Below are positions 34,674 through 43,982 of a stretch of 64,000 nucleotides of DNA, piece after piece. Position 1 is the stretch's first letter, and the number at the start of each line of letters is the position of its first letter. The notes under the pieces were generated by a model. The model worked only from the letters and a program-made list of their open reading frames with translations. It made no database searches and was not told the DNA's origin. The DNA is from Magnetospira sp. QH-2 (GTDB taxonomy: Bacteria; Pseudomonadota; Alphaproteobacteria; Rhodospirillales; Magnetospiraceae). The DNA lies in assembly GCF_000968135.1 (NCBI RefSeq), contig NZ_FO538765.1, positions 1,069,819-1,133,818 of the forward strand. Direction: 5' to 3'. Position numbers and translations under genes: made by a program.

Positions 34674-35609
34674 ATGAAAGGCTTCAACCTTATCAAGCCG
34701 GGAACCAACATTCCGTTCGTTTCCGTGCACCGGCCGTTCTTCCTGATTTCGCTGTTGTTGGTCATTGGCTCGGTGGCACTGTTCAGCCTGCGTGGCATGA
34801 ATTTTGGTATCGACTTCCAAGGCGGCATCGTCATCGAGGTGCGCTCCGAGAAGGCCGCCGACATCGGCCATATGCGCTCGGTTCTGGGCGACCTGGGCCT
34901 GGGCGAGGTCTCCTTGCAGGAGTTCGGCGCGCCCACCGACGTGATGATCCGCGTCCAACGTCAAGAAGGCGGCGAAAAGGCGCAACAGATTGCCGTGGCC
35001 AAGGTCAAGGAAACCCTGGGTGACGGCTTTGAATATCGACGCACGGAGTTCGTCGGTCCGAAGGTGTCCGAGGAGCTGTTCTGGTCCGGGTTACAGGCGG
35101 TGGGCTTCGCCATCCTGGCCATCTTGATCTATATCTGGTTCCGTTTCGAATGGCAGTTCGGCATGGGCGCCGTGGTGGCCCTGGTCCATGACATTCTTTC
35201 CACCATCGGCCTGTTCGCCATCACCCAGATGGAATTCAACCTGTCCACCGTGGCCGCCGTGCTAACCATCGCGGGCTATTCCATCAACGATACGGTGGTG
35301 GTCTATGACCGGGTGCGCGAGAACCTGCGACGCTACAAGTCCAGGCCGCTGCCCGAGGTGCTCAACATCTCCATCAACGAGACCCTGTCGCGCACGGTGA
35401 TGACCTCGGTCACCACCCTGCTGGCCTTGCTGGCTCTGTACTTCCTTGGCGGCGAGGTCATTCGCGGCTTCTCCATCGCCTTGATCTGGGGCATCGTGAT
35501 CGGCACCTATTCGTCGATCTTCCTGGCGGTTCCGCTGATGCTCTACATGAACCTGCCCCGGCGCAGCGGCGACAAGGCCGATGGCCAGGCGGCAACTGAG
35601 GGAGCCTGA
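34674..35609 (+). CDS. secF: Protein translocase subunit SecF
   Basis: 311 aa partner of SecD. First helix about 18-36, FGIDFQGGIVIEVR periplasmic start, and the six-helix membrane domain with AGYSINDTVVVYDRVREN, the SecF counterpart of the SecD proton relay. ATG 34674 follows GGGGAGAGG. Its 3' end overlaps the next gene by 29 nt. Confidence 0.97.
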   Translation: MKGFNLIKPGTNIPFVSVHRPFFLISLLLVIGSVALFSLRGMNFGIDFQGGIVIEVRSEKAADIGHMRSVLGDLGLGEVSLQEFGAPTDVMIRVQRQEGGEKAQQIAVAKVKETLGDGFEYRRTEFVGPKVSEELFWSGLQAVGFAILAILIYIWFRFEWQFGMGAVVALVHDILSTIGLFAITQMEFNLSTVAAVLTIAGYSINDTVVVYDRVRENLRRYKSRPLPEVLNISINETLSRTVMTSVTTLLALLALYFLGGEVIRGFSIALIWGIVIGTYSSIFLAVPLMLYMNLPRRSGDKADGQAATEGA

Positions 35610-35994
35610 CATTTCCCTCGACATTACCCCGCTGATCCCCGCCGGACGCCAACTCATCCGAGGCTATGGCGACGGCAAGTTTCGCATCGCCGAAACGCAA
35701 CATGATGGATCGGTGCTGGTGTTTGCCGACGAGACACTGGCCTGGCCGGTGGCCCGCTGGGAAGACGTGACCATGGATAGTCTGACCCCCATCCTCGACC
35801 GGGCGGCGGAAGCCCGCCTGCTGCTGATCGGCTGCGGCCCGGCTTTCGTGCTGCCGCCCCGGGGCCTGAAAAAGGCCCTCAAGGACGACCACGGCATTGT
35901 CCTGGAATGGATGGATACCGGCGCCGCCTGCCGCACCTTCAACGTCCTGCTGGCCGAGGAACGGGCGGCGGCGGCGGCATTGGTCGCCGTGTGA
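35581..35994 (+). CDS. Mth938-like domain protein
   Basis: 137 aa with the Mth938/DUF498 alpha-beta fold: YGDGKFRIAETQHDGSVLVF, then LLIGCGPAFVLPPRGLKKAL and a C-terminal MDTGAACRTFNVLLAE. Homologues include mitochondrial NDUFAF3, a complex I assembly factor; in alphaproteobacteria the gene commonly follows secF, as here with a 29-nt overlap of reading frames. The bacterial role is not firmly known. An internal start (MDSLTP region) is too far in, so the start at 35581 is kept, although the first ~10 residues may be untranslated. Confidence 0.85.
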   Translation: MARRQLREPDISLDITPLIPAGRQLIRGYGDGKFRIAETQHDGSVLVFADETLAWPVARWEDVTMDSLTPILDRAAEARLLLIGCGPAFVLPPRGLKKALKDDHGIVLEWMDTGAACRTFNVLLAEERAAAAALVAV

Positions 35995-36052
35995 AGGAAA
36001 GCCGGACCATAGGGCGCGAAAATCTGCTACACTCTCCCCCGGGGGAAGCCAC

Positions 36053-37186
36053 ATGAGTATCCGTTTTCATCTGACCTTGTTGGCGGTGATTGCCGCTTTG
36101 GTGGTGGGGGCCTGGGAATACCGGGCCGACCTGCGGCGGGTGTTCGATGCGCTGCTGGTGGTGCAGGACATGGTGCCGGCGGTGGAGCAAAGCTGGCTCG
36201 ACCAGGAGACTCCCGCGCCGACCTTCAAGCCCATCGCCTATCAGGCCCGGGGGCGGACCTATCAAGGGGAACTGGTCGAACCGGGCACGCCGCCCAAGGG
36301 CGCGTTGGTGCTGATCCCCGGCGCCGACCAGGCCGGGCGCACCCATCCGGCATTCCGCGACTTGGCCGAAACCCTGGCCCGGGCCGGGTTCACCATCTTG
36401 ATGCCCGAGGTCCCGGGGCTGCGCGGTCTGGAACTGCGCGCCGACGGTGCCCAAGCCATCGCCGACGCGGCCATTTACCTGGGCCAGGCCAGCGATGGCA
36501 CGGTGGGCATGCTGGCGGTGTCCTATGCGGTGGGGCCGATGATGCTGGCGGCTTTGGATGCCGACGTGGCGGCACGGGTGGATTGGCTGCTGGGCATCGG
36601 CGGCTATCATGACAGCACGGCGGTGATTACCTTCCTGACCACCGGCTTTCATCGCAACATCAATGGCGCCTGGTACCACCGGGAGCCCGCCCCCTACGCC
36701 AAATGGGCCTTCCTCAAGGCCAATGCCGCCCTGCTGCCCGATCCCCAGGACGGGCAATACCTTGCCTCTCTGGCGGCCAGCGGCGGCGCGCCCGATGGTC
36801 TGGCCATGGGCCTGCCCCTGGGATTGGGCGGCGGCGCGCGGGCGGTGATGGCACTGTTGGACAACAAACAGCCGGAAAAGGTCCCCGCGCTGATGGCCGA
36901 GTTGCCCATCACGGTGAGCAAGGAGATCGCCGCCTTGAATCTGGCCCAGCGCGATTTTTCCGCTCTGAAACCGAAACTGATTTTGGTGCATGGCCGCGAC
37001 GATCCATTGATCCCGGCGACCCAGAGCCAGGCCCTGGCTGCCGCCGTGCCCGAAGATCGGGTGGATCTGACCATCCTTCAAAGCCTCAAACACGTCACTT
37101 TCGACGCCTTCAGTGTCGGTGATGCCTATCGGCTCTGGCGAGTGGTATATATGCTGCTCCATGAGCGGGATCGCACCACACCATAG
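36053..37186 (+). CDS. Alpha/beta hydrolase, membrane-anchored
   Basis: 377 aa from ATG 36053 (GGGGGAAG upstream); the frame is open further left but that part overlaps the Mth938 gene. One N-terminal anchor helix (about 5-22) precedes a hydrolase fold: strand and oxyanion loop GALVLIPGADQAGRTHP, nucleophile elbow LAVSYAVG, acid in LVHGRDDPLIP and base in SLKHVTF. The elbow reads AVSYA rather than GxSxG, so the Gly positions are lost although the Ser remains. Substrate unknown. It lies 58 nt downstream of the Mth938 gene and 11 nt upstream of a methyltransferase. Confidence 0.78.
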   Translation: MSIRFHLTLLAVIAALVVGAWEYRADLRRVFDALLVVQDMVPAVEQSWLDQETPAPTFKPIAYQARGRTYQGELVEPGTPPKGALVLIPGADQAGRTHPAFRDLAETLARAGFTILMPEVPGLRGLELRADGAQAIADAAIYLGQASDGTVGMLAVSYAVGPMMLAALDADVAARVDWLLGIGGYHDSTAVITFLTTGFHRNINGAWYHREPAPYAKWAFLKANAALLPDPQDGQYLASLAASGGAPDGLAMGLPLGLGGGARAVMALLDNKQPEKVPALMAELPITVSKEIAALNLAQRDFSALKPKLILVHGRDDPLIPATQSQALAAAVPEDRVDLTILQSLKHVTFDAFSVGDAYRLWRVVYMLLHERDRTTP

Positions 37187-37197
37187 GGTTTTCCATC

Positions 37198-37956
37198 ATG
37201 ACCAAAGATCTGAAGGCGGGGCTGCCCGCCGAGCTGTTCACCTTCTTTGAAGCCATGCCTCGCCAGGGCCCCGGTTCGGAAGCCGTTACCGAATGCCTGT
37301 ACGAGCGCTTTTCCTCGCTCATGCCCGCACGTCCAAAGTCCGCCGATATGGGGTGTGGCACGGGGGCCGCCGGGATTGTGCTGGCGGAACAGGGCGCCTC
37401 GGTGGTGGGGATCGACATTCATGAACCGTTTTTGGAGGCCTTCGAGGCGGAAGCGGTGGTGCGTGGTGTCGATGATCAGGTCGAGACCCGGTTGGCCTCC
37501 TTGGCCGAGAGTGGCTTGGACGATGAAAGCCTCGATCTGGTCTGGTCCGAGGGCGCGGTCTTTACCGTCGGCTTCGACATTGCTTTGGCGGAGTTCATGC
37601 GAGTCTTGAAGCCTGGGGGGCTGGCCGTCATCTCTGAGTGTTCCTGGTTCCAAAAAGACGTTCCCGACGAGCTTCGGACCTTCTGGGCAGGCAACTACGC
37701 GGGCATGCGATCGGTGGGCGAAAACATCGTCGCCGCCGAACAGGCCGGATGGCGGTTTCTGCATACGGAACGCCTGTCCTCGAAGGTCTGGGAGTTGGAG
37801 TTCAACGCGCCCATGGCGCGGCTGGTGGAATCCTATCGAAAGGTAAGCGACCCGGCGATGGTCGCCTTGGCCGAGGACACGGCCCGAGAGATCGTCTTGT
37901 TCCGCCGCCATCACGCTCTTTATGGCTATGCCTTCTTTGTGCTGATGAAACCCTGA
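37198..37956 (+). CDS. Class I SAM-dependent methyltransferase
   Basis: 252 aa. Motif I ADMGCGTGAAGIVLAEQG, acidic loop VVGIDIHEPF, motif II-like SLDLVWSEGAVFTVG and motif III LKPGGLAVISECSWF show a Rossmann-type SAM methyltransferase of the Methyltransf_11/25 kind. Four aromatic residues in the C-terminal part (FRRHHALYGYAFFV) may shape a small-molecule pocket. Substrate unknown. Starts 11 nt after the hydrolase, so probably the same operon. It meets the flagellar operon tail to tail: both stop codons abut at 37956/37957. Confidence 0.85.
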   Translation: MTKDLKAGLPAELFTFFEAMPRQGPGSEAVTECLYERFSSLMPARPKSADMGCGTGAAGIVLAEQGASVVGIDIHEPFLEAFEAEAVVRGVDDQVETRLASLAESGLDDESLDLVWSEGAVFTVGFDIALAEFMRVLKPGGLAVISECSWFQKDVPDELRTFWAGNYAGMRSVGENIVAAEQAGWRFLHTERLSSKVWELEFNAPMARLVESYRKVSDPAMVALAEDTAREIVLFRRHHALYGYAFFVLMKP

Positions 37957-38346
37957 TCACACCCGTTTCAGGTGAGACAGCAAATCACGGTTGTCCCACT
38001 TGGGCTGGCGTTCCTCCAGCATCACCGAATGGCTGGCAATGCCTGGCTGGCGGGCCGGGTCCGAGGTGACGATGACCTGAACCCAGCGGGGCACCAGTTC
38101 GTTGTTCAGATCATGCAAGATGGTCACCGCCGCCTGTTCCAGGTTGGGCCAGTCCATGGTCGAGATTTCATGTAAATAGGCCGACAGGGTCTGCGCCTGG
38201 GCAATCAGCTTGTCGGGGACATAACGGATCGAGACCCGGGCATTGGCGAAATTGGCCAGATCGCCGGATAAATCGACCACGTAGTCCAGGCGCCCGTCCG
38301 GGTTGACGACACATTCGAGCAGGGCACGGCGTTCGTTGGGTTCCAT
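37957..38346 (-). CDS. QueF-like (T-fold) protein lacking the catalytic cysteine
   Basis: 129 aa, last gene of the flagellar run. The pattern NPDGRLDYVVDL, then FANARVSIRYVPDKLIAQAQ, TLSAYLHEIS and LNNELVPRWVQVIVTS follows the order of the 7-cyano-7-deazaguanine reductase QueF (there NP..DY, DFATLHIDYVPDK, LKLYLWSYRNE, DDLV..PRRMRV). The QueF CPVTGQPD segment with its catalytic Cys is replaced by SGDLANFA, and the only Cys is Cys12, so it should not reduce preQ0. Genes in front are flhG and a FliK-like protein with 3-nt spacing. A structural or regulatory job in flagellar assembly is a guess from position. Similarity is by eye. Confidence 0.6.
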   Translation of the reverse strand: MEPNERRALLECVVNPDGRLDYVVDLSGDLANFANARVSIRYVPDKLIAQAQTLSAYLHEISTMDWPNLEQAAVTILHDLNNELVPRWVQVIVTSDPARQPGIASHSVMLEERQPKWDNRDLLSHLKRV

Positions 38347-38349
38347 GAG

Positions 38350-40002
38350 CTATACATCCAAACCAAGGCTGCGGGGATCGGTGCTATGGCGGGCTTCGCT
38401 GGGCGGTTCGACAAAGCCACCGCCAATCTGGAAGCTGATGCCGCCAATGAAGCCGGTGATCTCGGCGGATTCCTTGAACAGACCGCGGATATGATCGCGC
38501 ATCTCCGCCGATAGGGGATCGACTGTGCGCAAGATCAAATCAAAGCGCTTGTCCGAGGGCTTTACCAAGCCGTCCATTTGCAAACGGCCCATGCGGGTCA
38601 GATCCACATCGACGATGAAACGGGTTTCCTCGTCGGTCTCGCCTTCTTCGGCGGCTTCATCACCGGAAGGATGGTCTCGGACCATTAGGCGGACCTGGGC
38701 CAGTTCCTGGCCGTCGTAAAGGGGCAGGCCATACAATCGCCAGTCACCGGACTGGGATGGAGAGGCGGCTCGGCCCATGGCCTTGACGTCTTCGCCCAAT
38801 CGTTCGAGCACGTCAGGCCGACGTCCCGCCAGGCCCCGGCTGGCGTCGCCTCCCATCCATTGCCGTAGGTCGCCGCCGCGCAAAGCCGACATGAAAAACA
38901 ACAACTGGGCCCCCAACCGGGCCGTCGGTTTTGGCATGGCTCCGTCGAGCAGCCGCTGGGCGGCACCGGGATCCACTTGTTGCAAGGCCTCGATGGCCTG
39001 TTTGAGGGCAGGCCATTCCCGTCCTAGCGGATCCAATGGGGGCGGGGTCCCGGCGGCCCGAGAGGACTGCGGGCGCCCGGAGGCCGCCAGATCCAGGGCT
39101 TCCAGACGCACCTGCGTGCCTTGAGGCAAAGGAATACGGGTATCCAGGGCCAATTGTCCTTGCGCCGTGGAAACAATGGGCTGACCGGCGGCGGTAGTGC
39201 CGGTGACCGTGCCGGTGAGCGGCGTGGTGCCGGGCGTGGCAGGTGCGGAAGGGGCGGCGCTGCCCGGTCGGGCGGTGGCGACTATGCGGACCTGTACCTG
39301 AGTGCCTGGCGCTAGAGGCGGACTGGCGGGCGTTGTCGAGCTTGGAGTCGGGGGTGCCGAGGCAGCAGGAGTGGGGGCTGTCCCACCGGGAATCACCGGA
39401 GCGGCGGTTTGTTTGCTCCCTGGAAATAGCGGGCCTGGCGATGGGGCGGCGGCGGCTTGGAGCGGGGCGGGTGAGACCGGAGATTGAGCGGTATTGGCGG
39501 CCGGGCTGCCTGGCGCCGCGGGCTTCAGGACCGTGGCAAGAATGGCATTGCCTCGGGCAACCACCACCGGTCCGGATAGGGGGGTGGGAGCGGTGACACC
39601 CTGGGTTTGGGTACCACCCGGTTGCGCGGCGAACGGGCCGCCTTGCGCTGTCCCCGTGGCTTTGCCTTGGATCAATTGCGCCATCATGGCCGGGGTGGCC
39701 GGTTTGCCGTTGACACTGACCAAGCGCAAGACGGTGGTCGGTTGATGGCTTTCAATGGCGAAAGTCAGCTGGCTCTTCGGCGGCAGCGGCCAGGCGGCGG
39801 TGATGTTGACCGAACCCGTCGGCAATTGCAGCTGAATGTTGGCCCCGGGGGCGCCGGCCTTGGGCAGGTTCAAAGCTTGCAACAAGGTGCCGATTGGCAG
39901 CTTGAGCAGCGCGGGCGGCGGTTGCGGCAGTACGAGGGTTGGTAGCGGCGGCGGCGGCGGCGGTGGCGGGGTGCCACTGGGCGGAGGAACGGCGGTGCTC
40001 AT
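38350..40002 (-). CDS. FliK-like flagellar hook-length control protein (second copy)
   Basis: 550 aa. The N-terminal part is Pro/Ala/Thr-rich, low complexity and disordered (long Pro runs at 6-20; about 130-290). The C-terminal ~200 residues are folded: LDPLGREWPALKQAIEALQQ, then RFIVDVDLTRMGRLQMDGLVK and a terminal ESAEITGFIGGISFQIGG, resembling the FliK Flg_hook domain, which interacts with FlhB to switch export from hook to filament. A clear FliK is also encoded at 53642-55474, so this is a paralogue or another ruler-type protein. Gap to flhG 12 nt, to the QueF-like gene 3 nt. Confidence 0.65.
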   Translation of the reverse strand: MSTAVPPPSGTPPPPPPPPLPTLVLPQPPPALLKLPIGTLLQALNLPKAGAPGANIQLQLPTGSVNITAAWPLPPKSQLTFAIESHQPTTVLRLVSVNGKPATPAMMAQLIQGKATGTAQGGPFAAQPGGTQTQGVTAPTPLSGPVVVARGNAILATVLKPAAPGSPAANTAQSPVSPAPLQAAAAPSPGPLFPGSKQTAAPVIPGGTAPTPAASAPPTPSSTTPASPPLAPGTQVQVRIVATARPGSAAPSAPATPGTTPLTGTVTGTTAAGQPIVSTAQGQLALDTRIPLPQGTQVRLEALDLAASGRPQSSRAAGTPPPLDPLGREWPALKQAIEALQQVDPGAAQRLLDGAMPKPTARLGAQLLFFMSALRGGDLRQWMGGDASRGLAGRRPDVLERLGEDVKAMGRAASPSQSGDWRLYGLPLYDGQELAQVRLMVRDHPSGDEAAEEGETDEETRFIVDVDLTRMGRLQMDGLVKPSDKRFDLILRTVDPLSAEMRDHIRGLFKESAEITGFIGGISFQIGGGFVEPPSEARHSTDPRSLGLDV

Positions 40003-40014
40003 GGCCTGCGCCCC

Positions 40015-40800
40015 TTAGTCCAGGAGGTTTTTCGCGATGGTCTCCACGTCCTGGGCCGCTTCACTATTGGGGTGCCGGGTGATCAGCGGCATTTGGGCGC
40101 GGATTGAATCGGGAATCTTGGGATCGCGGCGGATGACACCGGCCAAGGGTGGCGAGATCTTCAAAAAGCCCTCGCAGGCCTTGAGCAGGGTGTTGTAGGT
40201 GCGCTCCCCTTCCTTGCGGGAATTGGCCATGTTGACCACGATTTTGATGTTGGTGGCCGGGCGCTCCATGTGCAGCACCTTGATAAAGGCATAGGCATCG
40301 GTGAGGGATGTGGGTTCGTCGGTGCTGACCACCAGACAGGTTCCGGCCAGTTCGGCCATTTGCCGCACCGTGCGCTCGACCCCGGCGCCCAGGTCCATGA
40401 CCACCCAGTCATAGGTTGCCGACAGCATGCGCAGATCCTCGGTGAGAATCTGCAAACGGCTGGCTGGGATATTGGCCAGGCTGCCCGATCCGGAGCGACC
40501 AGCGATAATGTCCAGGCCGGTTTCCTCGTGATGAACCGTGGCTTGATTGAGAGCCATGCGACCGGAGATGACCCCGCCCAGATCATGCTTGGGCATCAAG
40601 CCCAATTGGATATCCACGTTGGCGAGGCCCAAATCCCCGTCGAACAGCAAAGTGTGATAGTCGCGCACAGCCAAGGCGTGGGTCAGGGTGATGGCAAACC
40701 AGGTCTTGCCCACGCCCCCCTTGCCCGATGCGACGGCAATCATATTCTTACCCCGACCGGGCGGGGTCTGTTGGGTCGGATTGGAGGTCGGTGTGTTCAT
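40015..40800 (-). CDS. flhG: MinD/ParA-like ATPase FlhG
   Basis: 261 aa from ATG 40800, which overlaps the flhF stop by 4 nt (ATGA); the frame extends upstream but that part is inside flhF. Deviant Walker A GKGGVGKT (26-33), LLFDGDLGLANVDIQLGL and VVMDLGAGVE are typical. FlhG (YlxH/FleN) is the partner ATPase of FlhF that counts flagella and places them, and can bind the sigma-54 activator. The order flhF-flhG matches polar flagellates. Confidence 0.93.
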   Translation of the reverse strand: MNTPTSNPTQQTPPGRGKNMIAVASGKGGVGKTWFAITLTHALAVRDYHTLLFDGDLGLANVDIQLGLMPKHDLGGVISGRMALNQATVHHEETGLDIIAGRSGSGSLANIPASRLQILTEDLRMLSATYDWVVMDLGAGVERTVRQMAELAGTCLVVSTDEPTSLTDAYAFIKVLHMERPATNIKIVVNMANSRKEGERTYNTLLKACEGFLKISPPLAGVIRRDPKIPDSIRAQMPLITRHPNSEAAQDVETIAKNLLD

Positions 40801-41786
40801 GAGGCGCTCGCGATCATCGGACCTGAGTCCTGGGTAGCGTGAAAAGGAGGAACGATCAATCGTGCCAGTGCCATCGGGTTCAGCGCGCTGAGCCCGTCCG
40901 CTACCTGCGGCGTGGTACTGACGTTGGAGAATTTCAATCGACCGCCTTGGGCGGCGGAAATCAGACTGCCTAAACGACGGGTCATGTCCAGGCGCGTGAC
41001 CAGCAGTCGGTCGCATTCCAATGGGGCATAGGCCGCGGCCATGTCGGCGGCCTCCAGGGCATCGCCCCCTCCGGCCAGGACCAACACCGGATGGCAGTGG
41101 GCGGCCTGAACCAGCCCGCTAAGGCGTTCCATGTCGCTGTCCCCATAGGGATTGCAGCCCGGCGTGTCGATAATTGTCGTGAGATCGATCTCGGAGGCCA
41201 GAACCTCCCCGAGGGCTTCGGGGCTGTCGGCAATGGCAAGGGGCAGACCGAGGATGCGGGTAAAGGCCTCCAACTGCTCGATGCCTCCGGCCCGCTTGGT
41301 ATCGGTGGTGATCACCCGGAGCGGCATTTGATTCATGGAGGCCCGAGTGGCCAACTTGGCGGTGGCCAGGGTTTTTCCGGCGCCGGGGGGGCCAACCAGC
41401 ATCAGGGTATGCGGCGGGGGTCGATCCGCCGGGTCGGGCAGGGGATCGAAAACAAAGGATGCGTCAAGGGCGGCGGCCAGGGCGCCAACCGGTTCGTCAT
41501 GATGCCCCGCCTGAAGATCGCGCAGGACCTGTTCTGTCAGAGGCACCGGTAGGCCGTGACGGATCAGGATCTGGCGGAGAGTTTCGGGAATGTCCACCGC
41601 TTCGGCTTCCGGCGCAAAGGCCAGGTCCGATTCATAGTCGGGGGCCTCCAGGGCCGCGGTGATTCGAACACCGCTGTCTCCCACGCCTTTCTGGCTGGCG
41701 ACGACAATGGCCGCCTCACCCAACTCGCGATGGACCAATTCCATGGCTTCGGCGGTGGTCGGCGCGGTGAAGGTTTTCAGGCGCAA
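40797..41786 (-). CDS. flhF: SRP-type GTPase FlhF
   Basis: 329 aa GTPase that fixes the polar site of flagellar assembly. N-terminal B domain (MRLKTFTAPTTAEAMELVHR), N domain helices, then a G domain with P-loop GPPGAGKT (132-139), TTDTKRAGGIEQLEAF, IIDTPGCNPYGD and VTRLDMTRRLG. Short but complete compared with FlhF of polar flagellates. It lies between flhA (10-nt gap) and flhG (4-nt overlap). A polar or bipolar flagellum, usual in magnetotactic spirilla, is the likely phenotype. Confidence 0.94.
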   Translation of the reverse strand: MRLKTFTAPTTAEAMELVHRELGEAAIVVASQKGVGDSGVRITAALEAPDYESDLAFAPEAEAVDIPETLRQILIRHGLPVPLTEQVLRDLQAGHHDEPVGALAAALDASFVFDPLPDPADRPPPHTLMLVGPPGAGKTLATAKLATRASMNQMPLRVITTDTKRAGGIEQLEAFTRILGLPLAIADSPEALGEVLASEIDLTTIIDTPGCNPYGDSDMERLSGLVQAAHCHPVLVLAGGGDALEAADMAAAYAPLECDRLLVTRLDMTRRLGSLISAAQGGRLKFSNVSTTPQVADGLSALNPMALARLIVPPFHATQDSGPMIASAS

Positions 41787-41796
41787 CGGGCGGTTC

Positions 41797-43962
41797 CTAT
41801 ATCTGGCCGACGGTCTTGATGCGGGCCTTGGGGTGAATCTCGTTTTGTGACAACACCGGAGTCATGGGCCGGAAGCGTTCAACGATGGAGCGCACATAAG
41901 GGCGATTGGCCGGACTGGTCAGCAACACCGGCATTTCGCCCATCATGGCCTGACGTTCGAAGCTATCACGCAATTGGTTGATGAATTCCTGCAATTGGGA
42001 GGGCGGCATGGCCAATTGCTTGTCGTCGCCGTTGCCCACCAGATTGTCCGAGAAAGCCTGCTCCCACATGGGAGACAGAGTGATCAACGACAACACGCCT
42101 TCGTCATCCACATAGGTGTCGCTGATTTGCCGCGCCACGCGCGAGCGCACATGCTCGGTGATCAGCAGGATGTTGCGGGTATAGCCACAGGCTTCGGAGA
42201 TGCCTTCGAGGATGGTCGGCAAGTCGCGAATGGAGATGCGCTCGTTGAGCAGATTCTGCAATGTCCGTTGAATGCCGCCCACCGAGATCTGTGCCGGGAC
42301 CATGTCGGCCACCAGTTTCTGATGGTCCTTGTCCATCTCGTCCATGATCTTCTGGGTCTCGGCATAGGACAGCAATTCCGGCATGTTGTCCTTGATCACC
42401 TCGGTCAGGTGGGTGGTGACCACGGTCGAGGGGTCAACCACCGTGTAACCTCGGAACAGAGCCTCTTCCCGATGGGTCGATTCCACCCACATGGCGGGCA
42501 GGCCGAAGGTTGGCTCCTTGGTCTGTTCACCGGGCAGAGTCAGGTCTTCGCCGCGCGGATCCATGACCAGCAGCATGTTGGGCCGCAGATCGCCGCGCCC
42601 GGCTTCGATTTCCTTGACCCGAATGACATAGGTATTGGCGGGTAGCTGCATGTTGTCCTGAATGCGCACACTCGGCATGATGAAGCCCATGTCCTGGGCG
42701 ATTTGGCGGCGCAGGGCCTTGATTTGGTCGGTGATCCGCTGGCCTTCGGTGCCGGTGTTGATCAGGCCCAGCAGGCCATAGCCCAGTTCCAGGCGGAGAT
42801 AGTCGATCTTCAAGGCATTGGCGATGGGCTCTTCCGCCGGGGCCGCGGCGGCCTCGATGCGTTCGCGCTCCGAGGCAATCCGATCTGCCTCGGCCTTGCG
42901 TTTTTGGGCCTGTTGCAGGTACCAGGCACTGCCACCGGCGGCGATGGATAGAATAAGGAAGGGTGTTGTCGGCATGGCGGTCAACAGACCCAATGCCGCC
43001 AACAACGCCGAGACCATGCCCAGCGCCCGAGGCTGTGAGCCCAACTGGGTGAACAGCGCTTTTTCCGTTGCCCCCGTCAGGCCGGATTTGGTCACCACCA
43101 TACCGGCGGCGGTGGACACGATCAGCGCCGGGATCTGTGAAACCAGGCCATCACCGACGGTGAGCCGGGTATAGGATTCTGCAGCCTCGCCCCAGCTCAG
43201 GTCCATCTGCGCCACACCGATCACCATGCCGCCGATCACGTTGATGGCGGTGATCAGCAAACCGGCCACGGCATCGCCGCGGACGAACTTGGCAGCGCCG
43301 TCCATGGAGCCAAAGAAGTTGGATTCATCTTCCACTTCCTTGCGGCGGCGGCGGGCTTCTTCTTCATCAATCATGCCCGAGGACAAATCAGCGTCGATGG
43401 CCATCTGTTTGCCCGGCATGCCGTCCAAGGTAAAGCGGGCGGCCACTTCGGCGATACGACCGGAACCCTTGGTGATGACGACGAAGTTCACAATCACCAG
43501 GATGCCAAAGACGATGATACCAATGACGAAATTGCCCTGCATGACGAAGCCGCCAAAGGCCTCGATGACCGCGCCCGCGGCCCCGGTTCCCTCGTGACCA
43601 TTGGCCAAGATCAATCGTGTCGAGGCGAGGTTTAGCGAAAGCCGTATCATCGTCGCCAATAGCAAAACCGTTGGAAAAGCGCTGAATTCCAACGGCTTTT
43701 CGATGAACAAGGCGGTCATCAATATGAGCACCGAGAAGGTGATCGAAAAGGCCAGAGCAATGTCCAGCAACCAACGCGGCATGGGCAGGATCAGCACCGC
43801 AAGGATGATGGTGACGCCCAGGGCGAGCATGATGTCGCCACGGTGGGCGGCGGCGTTGAGGAATCTCTGAGCGGGCCCTAGAAACGTACCTCCCCCGCCC
43901 CCTTCGGCGGGAGTTGCCCCTTCATTGGTGGGCACAGGTGGCGTGGCGTTGGGTTCTGCCAT
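41797..43962 (-). CDS. flhA: Flagellar export gate protein FlhA
   Basis: 721 aa from ATG 43962; a TTG one codon earlier is possible. N-terminal membrane domain of about eight helices with the FHIPEP region signature (here around ATMIRLSLNLASTRLIL and FVMQGNFVIGIIVF), then the cytoplasmic nonameric-ring domain from about residue 380 (KIDYLRLELGYGLLGLIN) to the end. It forms the export gate of the flagellar type III system and couples proton flow to secretion. A 20-nt gap to the sigma-54 activator gene upstream and 10 nt to flhF downstream support one transcript. Confidence 0.97.
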   Translation of the reverse strand: MAEPNATPPVPTNEGATPAEGGGGGTFLGPAQRFLNAAAHRGDIMLALGVTIILAVLILPMPRWLLDIALAFSITFSVLILMTALFIEKPLEFSAFPTVLLLATMIRLSLNLASTRLILANGHEGTGAAGAVIEAFGGFVMQGNFVIGIIVFGILVIVNFVVITKGSGRIAEVAARFTLDGMPGKQMAIDADLSSGMIDEEEARRRRKEVEDESNFFGSMDGAAKFVRGDAVAGLLITAINVIGGMVIGVAQMDLSWGEAAESYTRLTVGDGLVSQIPALIVSTAAGMVVTKSGLTGATEKALFTQLGSQPRALGMVSALLAALGLLTAMPTTPFLILSIAAGGSAWYLQQAQKRKAEADRIASERERIEAAAAPAEEPIANALKIDYLRLELGYGLLGLINTGTEGQRITDQIKALRRQIAQDMGFIMPSVRIQDNMQLPANTYVIRVKEIEAGRGDLRPNMLLVMDPRGEDLTLPGEQTKEPTFGLPAMWVESTHREEALFRGYTVVDPSTVVTTHLTEVIKDNMPELLSYAETQKIMDEMDKDHQKLVADMVPAQISVGGIQRTLQNLLNERISIRDLPTILEGISEACGYTRNILLITEHVRSRVARQISDTYVDDEGVLSLITLSPMWEQAFSDNLVGNGDDKQLAMPPSQLQEFINQLRDSFERQAMMGEMPVLLTSPANRPYVRSIVERFRPMTPVLSQNEIHPKARIKTVGQI

Positions 43963-43982
43963 CAATCAGGGTCCGTCGCGAC

